A DNA stretch of 64,000 nucleotides from Paenibacillus sp. HWE-109. Its GTDB lineage: Bacteria > Bacillota > Bacilli > Paenibacillales > NBRC-103111. The notes beneath the pieces were generated by a model. That model had not been told where the DNA came from, did no database searches, and saw only the letters and a program-made list of their open reading frames with translations. Numbering within the stretch: position 1 is the stretch's first letter; every line of letters starts with the position of its first letter. The stretch spans positions 5,332,001-5,396,000 of the forward strand of contig NZ_CP091881.1 in assembly GCF_022163125.1 (NCBI RefSeq), read 5' to 3'. Made by a program: the position numbers and the translations under genes. Shown piece by piece: positions 26,166 to 35,773 of this stretch.

Positions 26166-27208
26166 TATAGCTCCCTCCTTTCCTTGCGTGCCAAATAAAG
26201 GAAGAATGGCACGCCAATCAACGCAATCAAAGCGCCGATCGGAGTTTCAAATGGTGGATTGATCATTCGGGCACCAATATCGGCTAGCACCATGAGCAGC
26301 GCCCCGAGCACAGCTGAGCAGGGGATAATCCAGCGATAATCAACACCTACTAGCGCGCGTGCCATATGCGGAATTACCAAGCCAACGAAACCGATAGCCC
26401 CTACTGCGGAAACAGATGCACCAGCAAGCACAAGCGATAGCAGCATGCCCGCTAATTTCACCCATTTCGTACGCTGCCCTAGACTAGCAGCAATTTCATC
26501 ACCAAGGCTTAACACGGTTATCGAACGCGCAATCACAATAGCCCCGATCACACCTCCGAGAATCCATGGCCAGATAATATTGATTTGCATCCACTTCGTT
26601 CCTGCTACGCCTCCGGCATACCAGAACGCCAAATCCTGCGAGATATGAAAATAGATCGCTATACCTTCGCTCAGCGCAAGCAGCAGCGCGCTAACTGCGG
26701 CGCCGGCTAATGCCAAGCGTACCGGAGTCAGGCCACCTTTGGAAATAGAGCTGATTCCATATACAAGTCCTGTACCGACGGCAGCGCCAATAAAGGAGAA
26801 TAAGATTAAGTAGTGAAAAGGTAATCCTGGGTAAAAGGCAAAGCAGAAGGCGAGAACAAAACCAGATCCCGCATTGATCCCCAACAAGCCAGGATCTGCG
26901 AGCGGATTGCGCGTCATTCCTTGCATAATCGCCCCGGAAATGGCAAAACCAATGCCAACCAGCGCTCCAGCCAAGGCACGCGGCATGCGCAACTCCTGAA
27001 TAATCTGATGTTGCGTTAATTCAGGATTAAAATGAAACACGGCATTCCACACTGTAGACAGCTTGATATCTGCAGCTCCTACCGATACAGATACAGCAAG
27101 TCCAAGCAGCAAAGCCGCTAAGCCGCCAAACAAAATAATCGTAGCTACAAGCGGCCGACTTCGCAGCTTGGGACGTGGAGTATCGGTTACTCCCGTTGGT
27201 AAACTCAT
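26165..27208 (-). CDS. FecCD-family siderophore ABC permease (first)
   Basis: A 347-residue permease of the BtuC/FecCD family. It contains LRMPRALAGALVGIGFAISG, NPLADPGLLGINAGSGFVLA and GFVGLVIPHMARAL, with about nine hydrophobic helices. ATG 27208 is chosen over TTG 27214 because GGAG lies 9 bases upstream. It is the first gene of the iron operon; a Fur box and an extended -10 promoter lie directly upstream. Partner ATPase and binding protein must be encoded elsewhere, a common arrangement in Bacillaceae where one ATPase serves several permeases. Confidence 0.92.
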   Translation of the reverse strand: MSLPTGVTDTPRPKLRSRPLVATIILFGGLAALLLGLAVSVSVGAADIKLSTVWNAVFHFNPELTQHQIIQELRMPRALAGALVGIGFAISGAIMQGMTRNPLADPGLLGINAGSGFVLAFCFAFYPGLPFHYLILFSFIGAAVGTGLVYGISSISKGGLTPVRLALAGAAVSALLLALSEGIAIYFHISQDLAFWYAGGVAGTKWMQINIIWPWILGGVIGAIVIARSITVLSLGDEIAASLGQRTKWVKLAGMLLSLVLAGASVSAVGAIGFVGLVIPHMARALVGVDYRWIIPCSAVLGALLMVLADIGARMINPPFETPIGALIALIGVPFFLYLARKERREL

Positions 27209-27245
27209 GAACAAAATCTCCTTCCGCTATGCGTTAATTCCTTTG

Positions 27246-27275
27246 ACATTATAGCATAGGTGATAATGATTATCA
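27246..27275 (-). promoter_or_regulatory. Fur box over the iron-operon promoter
   Basis: TGATAATGATTATCA at 27261-27275 is an exact 7-1-7 inverted repeat matching the Bacillus Fur consensus. On the minus strand it sits just before an extended -10 element (TGCTATAAT, near 27250), so bound Fur would block the polymerase. This predicts induction of the permease/reductase operon by iron starvation. Confidence 0.92.
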
Positions 27276-27292
27276 TTACTATTTTATAATAT

Positions 27293-27338
27293 AAAAAAAT
27301 TGCTGACAACAAAGCCTGTTTCGCCTTGTTGCCAGCAA
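27293..27338 (-). terminator. Terminator after jetC
   Basis: On the minus strand TTGCTGGCAACAAGGC pairs with GCTTTGTTGTCAGCAA around CGAAACAG, followed by seven Ts. It lies 4 bases past the jetC stop and insulates the Wadjet operon from the Fur-regulated promoter. Confidence 0.9.
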
Positions 27339-27341
27339 CTA

Positions 27342-30300
27342 TTAAATGAACAATTCCATCTGTTTCAGGTTCCCTAGCCGTTCCAAAGCAATCGGCGCGT
27401 GATCGCGGAAATACGCCTGATTAATTTCCTTTTCCTTGGTCATGACCAGCTTGCTGCCATTGGCAGCTTGTCTAAGCCTGCAGCTAAAGACAACAGGGAA
27501 ATAATCTTTCAAGAACTTTCCTTCCGCATGGGCGGTAAGAGCGATGATTTGGAAGCCAAGCTGCTCAGCAATAAAAAAGACAGGACTGAGGACATGATCA
27601 CTGGAAGCTTTCCCGAACGGATTATCCAAGATAACGGTGCGATGTCGCTTCATATTCGCTTGAATATGCTGACGTTTTTCTGCGACATAATTGAGCAGAC
27701 CCAAGAATAAGGTCATATTCTTGCTCCATTTCTCTCCGCCTGACCAGTTATTAGACTGTTCCCAGGAGAACGAAGCTTTCGTTACGTTATTCTCATTGGT
27801 TACTTTGCGGCACGATACTTTCATCGGGCGATCTTGCAAAACAATATGCAAAAGCTGCTTCGTATCCAGCCATTTCTCGATCTCTTTCCGAACCGTGGAT
27901 TTCACTTCCTGCCCGCTGTCATCGCGATAATGACCCTTCTCCAGTTCGGCCAAAATCCATTCCAGATGCTTGCGCAGATGGTCCTTCGCCTCCAGCTCAT
28001 CCCATTCAGGAATCTGGAACGAGTAGATGTGCTTCCACTGGTCCTCAACCTTGACTCTCGTTTTATTAGGGATATCTCGAAGTTCCGAAGCAATCAGTTT
28101 GATATGGCTGTGCACATGAATGATATACTGTTCGAGCTGCTGGTTATGGGTGCGCATCGTCTCTTCAGCGACATGATTGACGCGTTCGATTCGGCTGTGC
28201 ATTTTCTGCTGAAATTGCGTCAGCTCTTGGTAATTATCTTTCTTCTCAACACCTTGCTCAGCCATATCTCTCATCTTGACATCCTTGATTTGTTTCCGGC
28301 AAAAATCAATAAATTGAAGTCTCGCCTTTTTCACGAATGACTCTTCTGCCTCCAGTTCTTTCCTGACAGCGGAGAGTAAAGTCACTGACTTTGCAACCAT
28401 TTTCATTCTGTCATACGGGAACTCCGCTTTCAGATCCTGAGTGATAAAAGCTGCCTGAATGAGCGGATTTTCAAACCCATGCATGATTTTGTACTGATTC
28501 AAATATTGGATAACCTCTTCAATTTTACCTAACTGAGCTTGGATTTGCGCGTGCTGCTGCTGCAAGCCAATTTTCTGCTGTTGCAGACGTGTATCCTCAC
28601 TGTGGACTTGCTCATCCACTACGCTCAGCGACTCCGTGAAGGTTAGCGGAAGCCCGCCTGAGTGCGCAGCGCTGTACTGCTCAATCAGAAGTTTAATCCT
28701 CGTTGCCAGCGCATCGAATTGTTTCTCTACGCGCACGAATTCTTCTTTATCACGAATCAACCGCGATTCGCGTTCTTTGAGCTCCGACAACAGCTGCGAC
28801 ATCTGTTCTTCGCCTGTCACAGAGAAGGCAAGTTCCTCATTCAAATTCAAATCTGCTTGCTCCAACCGGAGCTTGTTCATATCCTTCTCCAGCGTTGCTT
28901 TGCTGGACTTGGCATGACTCCAAGCGGCTTCAAGCTGCTGGCGTCCTTGAGAGATATGATTTAGCTTGAGATGCAAATCTTTTCTTTCTGTTTTCAACCA
29001 ATCCAAGCTTTGATTCGCTTCAATCGGCTGCACGTCCGCCAGTTCGATATAGAGTTCTTGACTTTGCTGACTCGCTTTCTCGGTTCTCAAATAGTTCGTT
29101 CTATTTTTCACGTCATCGCTTTGCAGCTTCACTTGCTCCAAAGAGCGCTGCCTGCTCTCCCACTTGCTTTGCTGCAAGTCTGACTGCTCAACAAGCTGGT
29201 CGATAGCCCCGTTCAAAGTCTCGATTTCTTTGCCAAGTTCGGCATACTTCCGCCCTTTTTCAATCCACTGCTGGAGCTGAACCATCTCACCTTTTTGCTC
29301 GTCCATGACGGAGTTATGCTGCTGAATCGTTTGTTCTACCTGGCGAATGGATTTCCGGAGATCATCCCCTTGGTTCTCTAACTCACGCACACGCTCGCGT
29401 TTAAGCCCCACTCGCCTTTCCATCTCTTGAACGACTTCAAGCGGGTATAGCATCACGAATCGGTCAAAAGAGGCTTGAAGATCAGAGGTGCGCTGCAAAT
29501 CGCGTTCCTTTTCTTTTCGTGCTGTTCGAACTTCTTCCCCTTTGTGCGATATCGCTTGCTTCCAGCTCCCGAATTCCGCCTCATCCGCATTATCGCGCCA
29601 ATGCTGCGGTTCAACCCAAGCGCTGTCATCCACTGCTGCCGGTGTATCACTATTGACCAAACGCGCTGCTTCCTGTGAAGAGATCACCTGAATGGGAAAC
29701 TGCATGTCTTCTGCATACTGCCGCAGCTTACTCGTGACTAACCCAACCTCACCTTCGGTCGTAATTAGCGTCACGGACCATAGAGGATGTGTCATTGCCC
29801 AATCGGACAGCTCCAAGCCTTGCAAATATTGAATGCCCGTCTCCAATAACTTAAACTGATTTCTCCACTTGTCCACCAAACCCGCCACATAAACATCGGC
29901 AAAAAATGTATCCTGATGGCAGTAATCATCGATATAACGGAAAGCTAGTCGCTCCTTCAATAAGTAAGCTTCCTTCTCCAACTGCTGCTTTTCCGTATCC
30001 TCTCTAAGCCGCTCTTCAATCGAACTCTGCTTCTCATACACAGAGGAGAGTCTTCCCCATGAGGACTTGTACGCAGCAATTTCGGCCAGCATGGATTGCT
30101 GCTCTTTTTTAAACGCTTCGAGATTTTGCTCTGAACTGGCACGCTCCACATAGGCGATCTTGAGACTTTCACTTACGACTTCCAGCTCTCGCTCGCTTTG
30201 TTCTTTAGCGACTGTCAAGTCCTTGTTCTTCTGTACAAGCAGCACATTGCTGTCATCCAGCTTCTGATGCCGCTGAATCCAGTCCGCCATACTGCCTTCC

Positions 30301-31772
30301 ATGCTTTCAACGGCTGGATTGGCCAAAACATTAGCTCTTAGCGCCTCTTTATCTTTCTCGCGAGCGAGCACGATAGATCTATGTTCAATTAGCTGCTTAT
30401 TTATTTCTTCCAGTTCGCTTGACAGCTCTCTCAGCATTGTTTCTTCTAAATGGGTTCTATTCTGGCAAGCGGCTAATTCCTGACTCAGGCGCTCCTCTTC
30501 AGCCTGCCACTCTTGCTCCAACTTGCAGTAAATATGACGAATTTGCCCGCCATTATTGAGCCATGCTTCCCTGAGATCAGCCTCTTCCTCCGTGTTGCCG
30601 AATCGATCCAATTCACGCTGCAAATAGTTCATGCTCTCCTCGGCAGAAGTCCACTGCTGCCTATAATCGGCCAACCTTAAAGAATAGTAGTGCTGTTTAG
30701 CACTTCGTACCGAATCTTCTTTGCGCTCAACGTCTTCCTCAACTAATCTGAGCTTGGTTTCCAAAGCCGATTGTTCCTGCTTTTGCTTCGCAATATGAAG
30801 GGATTCCTTCTTCCGAGCCAACACCTGCAGTTGCTGGTCGCATTCTGACATCTGAGTATGCCATTGCGATAGCTTGGCGCTTTCCTCCTTCTTCTGCTCA
30901 TTCACAAGCAGCCAATAGGCCTTCGTTTCAGCTTGAGCGGCTGCATAGGCCAACAGCTTGGTATCCATTTTGGCAAAATGAAGCACATACCCATCCAGCT
31001 CGACGAGGATTTTTTTATTTTCTTCGATTTTTTCTTTTAATTCTTTATATTTCTTGAAACTGTCTCTATGCATTTCAAAATTATTAGCGAACTCGCCCTG
31101 CTCGTATCCGGCCATCGCATCTTCGACCGTTGGGATCAACAGCCGATCGAACAATTGGCTCGTCGTTTTGCACTCATCAAAAAAGCTCTCAACACCGCCC
31201 TCTGAGCTATTAATCTTGGCAATTCGCTCCCATTCAGAGGCGATAATGTGGTAATCGTTCTCCAATATTTTCTTGTATTCCTTCAGCGTGGACGGCATGT
31301 TGGCATTCATTCTTTTCGACGTCATCTGGTGGTAATAATCATGAATTTCACCTTTATCGGCTGATCGAAGACTGCCTGCACTCTCCTTCACAAAAGGAAT
31401 CCGATCAATGGCATCCGGATCAAGTTCTGGATAATCATAGACATAACGATAGGAGTCTATCCCCGTTGCTGTCAGAAACAAGCTGACGCAAGTTGCCACA
31501 TAGCGCCTTGGCCGTTCGCTCAGAATCCACTCGATCGCGATATGCGCAGGACCGTTCTCCAGACTTAAGGTATCCTTCATTTTGCGTCCGGCAAGTTCTA
31601 CGTGCGGAAGAATGGCTTGGATGGCAGACTGAATGAAAACCGTCTTGCCTCCGCCATTTTCCAGCAGAATCGCGCCATTATGCCCATCGAAATGAAACAA
31701 TTCATCATTGTAGCGCTTATTTCCATCCTCATAGACCACATTCGTAAACCGTATTTTAGAGATCGCTGGCAT
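27342..31772 (-). CDS. jetC: Wadjet SMC-like ATPase JetC (MukB/MksB-like)
   Basis: A 1476-residue SMC-type protein. Walker A is ENGGGKT at about residues 38-44, and very long coiled coils with a central hinge-like region follow (roughly 270-520 and 780-1180). The C-terminal head has the signature WSGGEKWSKN at 1343-1352 and Walker B in TVILDNPFGKAS with D1383. This is the MukB/MksB-like subunit of Wadjet (JetABCD), which recognises and cleaves small circular DNA such as plasmids. ATG 31772 has GGGAGGG upstream and overlaps the end of jetB; an earlier in-frame start at 31865 would lie deep in jetB. It is the last gene of the operon. Confidence 0.9.
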   Translation of the reverse strand: MPAISKIRFTNVVYEDGNKRYNDELFHFDGHNGAILLENGGGKTVFIQSAIQAILPHVELAGRKMKDTLSLENGPAHIAIEWILSERPRRYVATCVSLFLTATGIDSYRYVYDYPELDPDAIDRIPFVKESAGSLRSADKGEIHDYYHQMTSKRMNANMPSTLKEYKKILENDYHIIASEWERIAKINSSEGGVESFFDECKTTSQLFDRLLIPTVEDAMAGYEQGEFANNFEMHRDSFKKYKELKEKIEENKKILVELDGYVLHFAKMDTKLLAYAAAQAETKAYWLLVNEQKKEESAKLSQWHTQMSECDQQLQVLARKKESLHIAKQKQEQSALETKLRLVEEDVERKEDSVRSAKQHYYSLRLADYRQQWTSAEESMNYLQRELDRFGNTEEEADLREAWLNNGGQIRHIYCKLEQEWQAEEERLSQELAACQNRTHLEETMLRELSSELEEINKQLIEHRSIVLAREKDKEALRANVLANPAVESMEGSMADWIQRHQKLDDSNVLLVQKNKDLTVAKEQSERELEVVSESLKIAYVERASSEQNLEAFKKEQQSMLAEIAAYKSSWGRLSSVYEKQSSIEERLREDTEKQQLEKEAYLLKERLAFRYIDDYCHQDTFFADVYVAGLVDKWRNQFKLLETGIQYLQGLELSDWAMTHPLWSVTLITTEGEVGLVTSKLRQYAEDMQFPIQVISSQEAARLVNSDTPAAVDDSAWVEPQHWRDNADEAEFGSWKQAISHKGEEVRTARKEKERDLQRTSDLQASFDRFVMLYPLEVVQEMERRVGLKRERVRELENQGDDLRKSIRQVEQTIQQHNSVMDEQKGEMVQLQQWIEKGRKYAELGKEIETLNGAIDQLVEQSDLQQSKWESRQRSLEQVKLQSDDVKNRTNYLRTEKASQQSQELYIELADVQPIEANQSLDWLKTERKDLHLKLNHISQGRQQLEAAWSHAKSSKATLEKDMNKLRLEQADLNLNEELAFSVTGEEQMSQLLSELKERESRLIRDKEEFVRVEKQFDALATRIKLLIEQYSAAHSGGLPLTFTESLSVVDEQVHSEDTRLQQQKIGLQQQHAQIQAQLGKIEEVIQYLNQYKIMHGFENPLIQAAFITQDLKAEFPYDRMKMVAKSVTLLSAVRKELEAEESFVKKARLQFIDFCRKQIKDVKMRDMAEQGVEKKDNYQELTQFQQKMHSRIERVNHVAEETMRTHNQQLEQYIIHVHSHIKLIASELRDIPNKTRVKVEDQWKHIYSFQIPEWDELEAKDHLRKHLEWILAELEKGHYRDDSGQEVKSTVRKEIEKWLDTKQLLHIVLQDRPMKVSCRKVTNENNVTKASFSWEQSNNWSGGEKWSKNMTLFLGLLNYVAEKRQHIQANMKRHRTVILDNPFGKASSDHVLSPVFFIAEQLGFQIIALTAHAEGKFLKDYFPVVFSCRLRQAANGSKLVMTKEKEINQAYFRDHAPIALERLGNLKQMELFI

Positions 31773-32517
31773 GTTCGCTTCCCTCCCCCTCAGGCGCATC
31801 GTTTTGATATAAAAACTCCAAGATACCGCGGTTGTACTCCAACTCCATAAAATAACGCTGCACAACCACTTTGGCTTTCTCCGTCAAAGCAATTTCCTGG
31901 TTGCCTATATCAATGACCAGCTCTTGCGCGACCAGAAACTTGCGGACAGAGTCCATAAAGCTAACCCGGCTAATTGTATTCCCGCTTTGTCTCGCGGCTG
32001 TCTCCTTGATATCATCCATAGCGCTCCATTTTTCAATCAAGGCCGTCCAATTATAGGAAAATTCCTGCTCCATCTCTCTCAATTCGGCTTCAGGATGCGT
32101 CTTCAATAAGGCAATTCGCTCATTCACAAGCGCTGTCCACTCTTCAATTCCAATGAAACTTCTCGTAGGCTCCATCGTTTGATAACTGTCATAAAAAGCC
32201 CCAATCAACACAATAATGCTGACGTACATCAGATAAAGATCTGCATTCACGGCATTCGCCCGCAGATAGGTTCGCTTAATTACTTCGTTGTTCAAATGAA
32301 AAGGCGATAGCCGCGTTTCCGGTATCATATACAGCTGTTCGCCGGCAATGATTGTTACGCAATCCACTTCTCGCGCGAATTGATCCACAAGTCCGCGTAC
32401 TACGTCATCCGCCATGTATTCCTGGAGCCATTCTTTGCCGACCGCGTTATCACGAGCGAGCAAGGCATAGATGCGAAAGGCTCTCATTACTGTTCCATTC
32501 TCAAGTCCGGTTGTCAT
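31756..32517 (-). CDS. jetB: Wadjet accessory subunit JetB (MukE/MksE-like)
   Basis: A 253-residue acidic, helical protein with winged-helix-like segments. No catalytic motif is visible. Its place between jetA and jetC, with overlaps of 17 bp on both sides, and its size identify it as the KITE-type MukE/MksE-like subunit that bridges the kleisin and the SMC heads. ATG 32517 has GGGGAG 7 bases upstream. The last 30 residues are strongly acidic. Assignment rests mainly on context; sequence recognition alone would be weak. Confidence 0.78.
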   Translation of the reverse strand: MTTGLENGTVMRAFRIYALLARDNAVGKEWLQEYMADDVVRGLVDQFAREVDCVTIIAGEQLYMIPETRLSPFHLNNEVIKRTYLRANAVNADLYLMYVSIIVLIGAFYDSYQTMEPTRSFIGIEEWTALVNERIALLKTHPEAELREMEQEFSYNWTALIEKWSAMDDIKETAARQSGNTISRVSFMDSVRKFLVAQELVIDIGNQEIALTEKAKVVVQRYFMELEYNRGILEFLYQNDAPEGEGSEHASDL

Positions 32518-34027
32518 CCTGTTCTCCCCACGAAATCAACATATTCTGTATGCTAAATCTGTCGTTTATTTTCATCATTTCTTTTCGTTCCGTAATTACC
32601 AAAGAGCGGCTGCCCAGAAGCATATACATGTCTTCCAGCATAGTCCCCTGCTCTTCATTTTGCTGCTTATCCTTATCGTCCGCCTGAAGGGGACTTCTTT
32701 GATGCAAATAAATCCAAAAGTCATAGAAAGCTCTTTCACCCAGCAGATTTGCATGCTCACTTGACTGAAAAAGCTGAATAAACGAGTGCAACTCGACTTG
32801 ATCCTGCCCTTCCATCGTTTGCAGCAGCAGCCCCATCAGCAGCATGTACAGTTTTTTCTGCATCGTCTGATAGCGATATTCCTCACTGTCTCCGCCAAGC
32901 TCCAGGAATTTGTCATCCCGCTCCTGTCCACTGCCGTCTTCGAGCATATTCTGCTCCGCCCACACGGTCAAAAGGGACCACATCTTCGTCTCTTGAATCG
33001 GCAGGAACGGGGCCAGCACACCTTTCATCGTTTCCAATGGCAGCGGTGTACTAAAAATAAGCGAAGCAATATCCTGATCAAAATTAAAGGAATCCAGCCC
33101 CGTATAATACAAGGATTCTTGCGCTGCGCCCAGAGCATGGGATTTCAGCACCATACTCTGATGAAAAAGCGCCGAATGTTCGCCATGCACCTTCTCCAGT
33201 TCATTGGAAATACGAAGAATCAACTCATAAGGCCGCTGATCAGCTTGCCTAACCGTCTGCGCCTGAACGCGATCCTTGGTTTCCTTCACAAATTGCCGCA
33301 GTTCTTCGAACTCTTCATTCTCCATCTGCAAGCGTAAATAAATATCTTCCAGCAAACCTTTATACCGTCCGAATGTTTCTTCCGACACGATATTCCTTTT
33401 CAGCTCATGCTCCAGCTTGACCATCCGGTCCTGCAACGCTTCCACATCGATTCGCATCTCATTGATTTGCCGCAAAGCACCTTCAAATTCGCCTTTTTCC
33501 AACTGCTTGCGCAGCACCAGCTGATGAATCGACAATTGGAATTCCGTATAGAATTCCTTGGTCGCAAAAATAAGCTCCAACCCATCCTCGTCGAGCGTGT
33601 AGTACTGCGTATTCGATTTTAAATCGAAGGCATTCGCTTTCAGAATCGATATATAAATATGTTCTGCCAACCCAGATTCCCAATTCATAAAGGTAAAATC
33701 CCGCTTCTTCCCTGTCGTCGGGCGAAACACCTGCGTAATCTGCCTAGCCAGATCCTCGAATCCGGTATCGTCCAAATCGATGAAAACTCCCGTCACCTTC
33801 CGAAGAAACTCGGCTAAGTCTTTGACACCCGCCTTGTTATTGCGCATCAACTTCTGCTCGAAGAAGTAAAGGAGCGTCAACAATCCAAGTTCCATGAAAT
33901 CGATCGGTTTGTTTTGTCGATCCGTTTGGCGCTTTCGCTGCAGCTCATAAAGCGGATCAAAAAGTGCCAGCTTGGTCATACGTTCCCGAAACCCGGAAAT
34001 AACCTGACCAATTTCTATGTCATCCAT
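32501..34027 (-). CDS. jetA: Wadjet kleisin-like subunit JetA (MukF/MksF-like)
   Basis: A 508-residue protein. It begins with a winged-helix-like N-terminal domain (a FMELGLLTLLYFFEQKLM segment, then VKDLAEFLRKVTGVF), continues into a long helical middle region (residues about 170-260, coiled-coil-like) and ends in a C-terminal domain. This is the MukF/MksF-like kleisin plan seen in JetA. ATG 34027 is preferred since GGAGG lies 8 bases upstream; a TTG at 34051 has no proper site. It overlaps jetD by 13 bp and jetB by 17 bp, so the four subunits are likely made in coupled ratio. Confidence 0.8.
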   Translation of the reverse strand: MDDIEIGQVISGFRERMTKLALFDPLYELQRKRQTDRQNKPIDFMELGLLTLLYFFEQKLMRNNKAGVKDLAEFLRKVTGVFIDLDDTGFEDLARQITQVFRPTTGKKRDFTFMNWESGLAEHIYISILKANAFDLKSNTQYYTLDEDGLELIFATKEFYTEFQLSIHQLVLRKQLEKGEFEGALRQINEMRIDVEALQDRMVKLEHELKRNIVSEETFGRYKGLLEDIYLRLQMENEEFEELRQFVKETKDRVQAQTVRQADQRPYELILRISNELEKVHGEHSALFHQSMVLKSHALGAAQESLYYTGLDSFNFDQDIASLIFSTPLPLETMKGVLAPFLPIQETKMWSLLTVWAEQNMLEDGSGQERDDKFLELGGDSEEYRYQTMQKKLYMLLMGLLLQTMEGQDQVELHSFIQLFQSSEHANLLGERAFYDFWIYLHQRSPLQADDKDKQQNEEQGTMLEDMYMLLGSRSLVITERKEMMKINDRFSIQNMLISWGEQDDNRT

Positions 34028-35055
34028 GCGGTGTGCCTCCAAATCGTACAAAGCTCGTGTGTAGATAATATTTCTTGAGGGAAATAACTGCCCGCCGCCA
34101 AACTACGGTTGATTATCCTTCGTTCCTCCTCAGTAAAATGAGATAAAAATACCTGTAAAGCCTGCTCGCTTTCCCGTTGGTTTTCTTTGCCGGAAGATGA
34201 CTTCCTGCTCAGACATGCCCTGTAAAAGGGAAGTGCTAAATTAGCTGGCTTGCCAAAAAGAGCAAGAACACGCTCATTGAGTAGATGCCAGATGTGGATT
34301 CCTTCTTTATCGATATCGCCAAAATAGTAGAACGCATGGGCAGCGTCCCTCAGCGGAAGCTGCATCGGCAGCAGCTCAATGCTTTTCGTTACCCGATAAC
34401 CGCCACCGAAAATTAGCGTAGCGAACGGAACATCCGGCAAAACTTGCAGCAGCGCTTGATAGGTCGTTTTATTTTCAACAATAAGGTGCTTATGAACGGC
34501 ACCTGCTAGGCCATATGGATTCACAGCAAACATCAAAGGGTCATCCACAGGAAGAATTAGCAGCTTGTCCCACAGACCAATTCGGGTCAGCAACTCTTTC
34601 CCTTGCTTCTCCGTGATCCATTTCTCATCAGCGACAAGCTCAAAGCTTCGCTCAGGTTCCGGTGCAGGCGTGCTGGGGAGCATATTCTTCTTCAAATAAC
34701 TATCAATTCGTTCAATAAAAGGCCTGTCTTTCTCCCAAATACTAGATTTCAATGAATAGTAGGCATCGAGGTTTATAGCGGGATGCAACTGCAGTCTAGC
34801 TCGATGGATGTCCTTATGCGTATCTTGCATCACATGATTCTTCTGCACGCTATATTGATAGGCAAGAAATGGCGGCTTAATCGTCCTCCCAGAACGCTGA
34901 ACCATCTGGAGAATTCCCGCAGTTTCAAGCTCGAGGATCAACCTAGAGAAATCTTCATACGTACATGGCTGAGCTATTGCTTCTAATTCTTCAAGAGATA
35001 CTTTCTTGTTTTTTATAGCTTGTAAATGCGATCGTATTTTCGAATTGAGTTCCAT
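34015..35055 (-). CDS. jetD: Wadjet Toprim nuclease subunit JetD
   Basis: A 346-residue protein with an N-terminal helical/winged region and a C-terminal Toprim domain. The catalytic glutamate is in LIVENKTTY (E194) and the DxD motif is in YYFGDIDKEG (D247, D249), the topoisomerase VI A/Spo11-like site that makes JetD the DNA-cutting subunit of Wadjet. ATG 35055 is preferred; GGAG lies 10 bases upstream, while a TTG at 35061 is too near. It is the first gene of the operon, unlike the jetA-B-C-D order of the originally described Bacillus cereus system. An extended -10 (TGCTATAAT) lies about 25 bases upstream. Confidence 0.88.
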   Translation of the reverse strand: MELNSKIRSHLQAIKNKKVSLEELEAIAQPCTYEDFSRLILELETAGILQMVQRSGRTIKPPFLAYQYSVQKNHVMQDTHKDIHRARLQLHPAINLDAYYSLKSSIWEKDRPFIERIDSYLKKNMLPSTPAPEPERSFELVADEKWITEKQGKELLTRIGLWDKLLILPVDDPLMFAVNPYGLAGAVHKHLIVENKTTYQALLQVLPDVPFATLIFGGGYRVTKSIELLPMQLPLRDAAHAFYYFGDIDKEGIHIWHLLNERVLALFGKPANLALPFYRACLSRKSSSGKENQRESEQALQVFLSHFTEEERRIINRSLAAGSYFPQEILSTHELCTIWRHTAWMT

Positions 35056-35077
35056 ATCCAACTGCTCCTGTTTGAGA

Positions 35078-35086
35078 ATATATGCC
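35078..35086 (-). promoter_or_regulatory. Extended -10 promoter of the Wadjet operon
   Basis: The minus strand reads TTGCTATAATAGG, a TGnTATAAT extended -10, 23 bases before the jetD start. The -35 region is poor, as is usual for extended -10 promoters. No operator was recognised. Confidence 0.5.
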
Positions 35087-35189
35087 TATTATAGCAAAAT
35101 ATCAATGGCAGATGGGTTTGGAGCGTTATGGGAAGTCGTTCCAAGCATAGAAAAAGCCTGTTTGAGCGCGGCATTGCTCACACAAACAC

Positions 35190-35372
35190 GGGGCGGATCG
35201 TAGATCCTCTATTTCAACCAAAACCGCCACTTTCGCCGTGCTCGCGGATCGTCGTTCCTTTATTTCACAGTTCTGCGCTTCCAAACTCCGTTTCCCTAAC
35301 ACATAAGGGCTCCTCGATCCGCGCTTTGCCCTGCTGAGAGCATTTTACCAATCATAGCGGATCCTAGTTCCC
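35190..35372. repeat. Degenerate copies of the interspersed repeat upstream of the Wadjet operon
   Basis: Diverged modules GCGGATCGTAGATCCTCTAT (near 35194) and GCGGATCGTCGTTCCTTTAT (near 35242) precede a well-kept one, ATAGCGGATCCTAGTTCCC, at 35354-35372. They lead into the 240-bp composite copy. No coding frame is convincing here. Confidence 0.6.
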
Positions 35373-35378
35373 TTTGGG

Positions 35379-35619
35379 CTTTGCAATGACAGAGAGCGTC
35401 GTGTGAAAAGGAACTATGATCCGCTATATGGCGGGAACTGAGGTAAACGCAGCATGAAAGGGAACTGAGATCCGCTATTTAAGCCGAACTTGCCGATTCC
35501 AACCGGGAAATGGTGGTATAGCGGATCGTAGTTCCCTCTGGCGTGGAATATCGCAGTTTTTAGAATGATAGCGTACTGTAGTTCCCTCAAACACTATATC
35601 CTGACACATTTTGCTAGTA
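35379..35619. repeat. 240-bp composite repeat, copy 1
   Basis: Two modules in one direction (GGAACTATGATCCGCTAT near 35410 and GGGAACTGAGATCCGCTAT near 35460) face two in the other (ATAGCGGATCGTAGTTCCC near 35518 and ATAGCGTACTGTAGTTCCC near 35568). The whole segment, from CTTTGCAATGACAGAGAGCG to the ACACATTTTGCTAGTA end, recurs collinearly at 46041-46280 with roughly 90 % identity by eye. It is non-coding and lies between the Wadjet operon and an IS91 relic. Confidence 0.9.
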
Positions 35620-35773
35620 TGGTGGCTTCACGTTCCCTATTCTCCGCACGATAACAAAGCTAGGGGAACTCATTCTCCCAAATAGCTTGTTTATACCTAC
35701 AACCCAAGTATGAAGACTGAGTCAATCTCCAACATTAAATTCTGGGCAAGCTTCACTCACCCCAACCCAAAAA

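Noticed and set aside
34015..35055. JetD read as an isolated topoisomerase VI A-type gene
   Set aside because: The Toprim motif would allow this, but overlaps with jetA, jetB and jetC make a Wadjet subunit far more likely.
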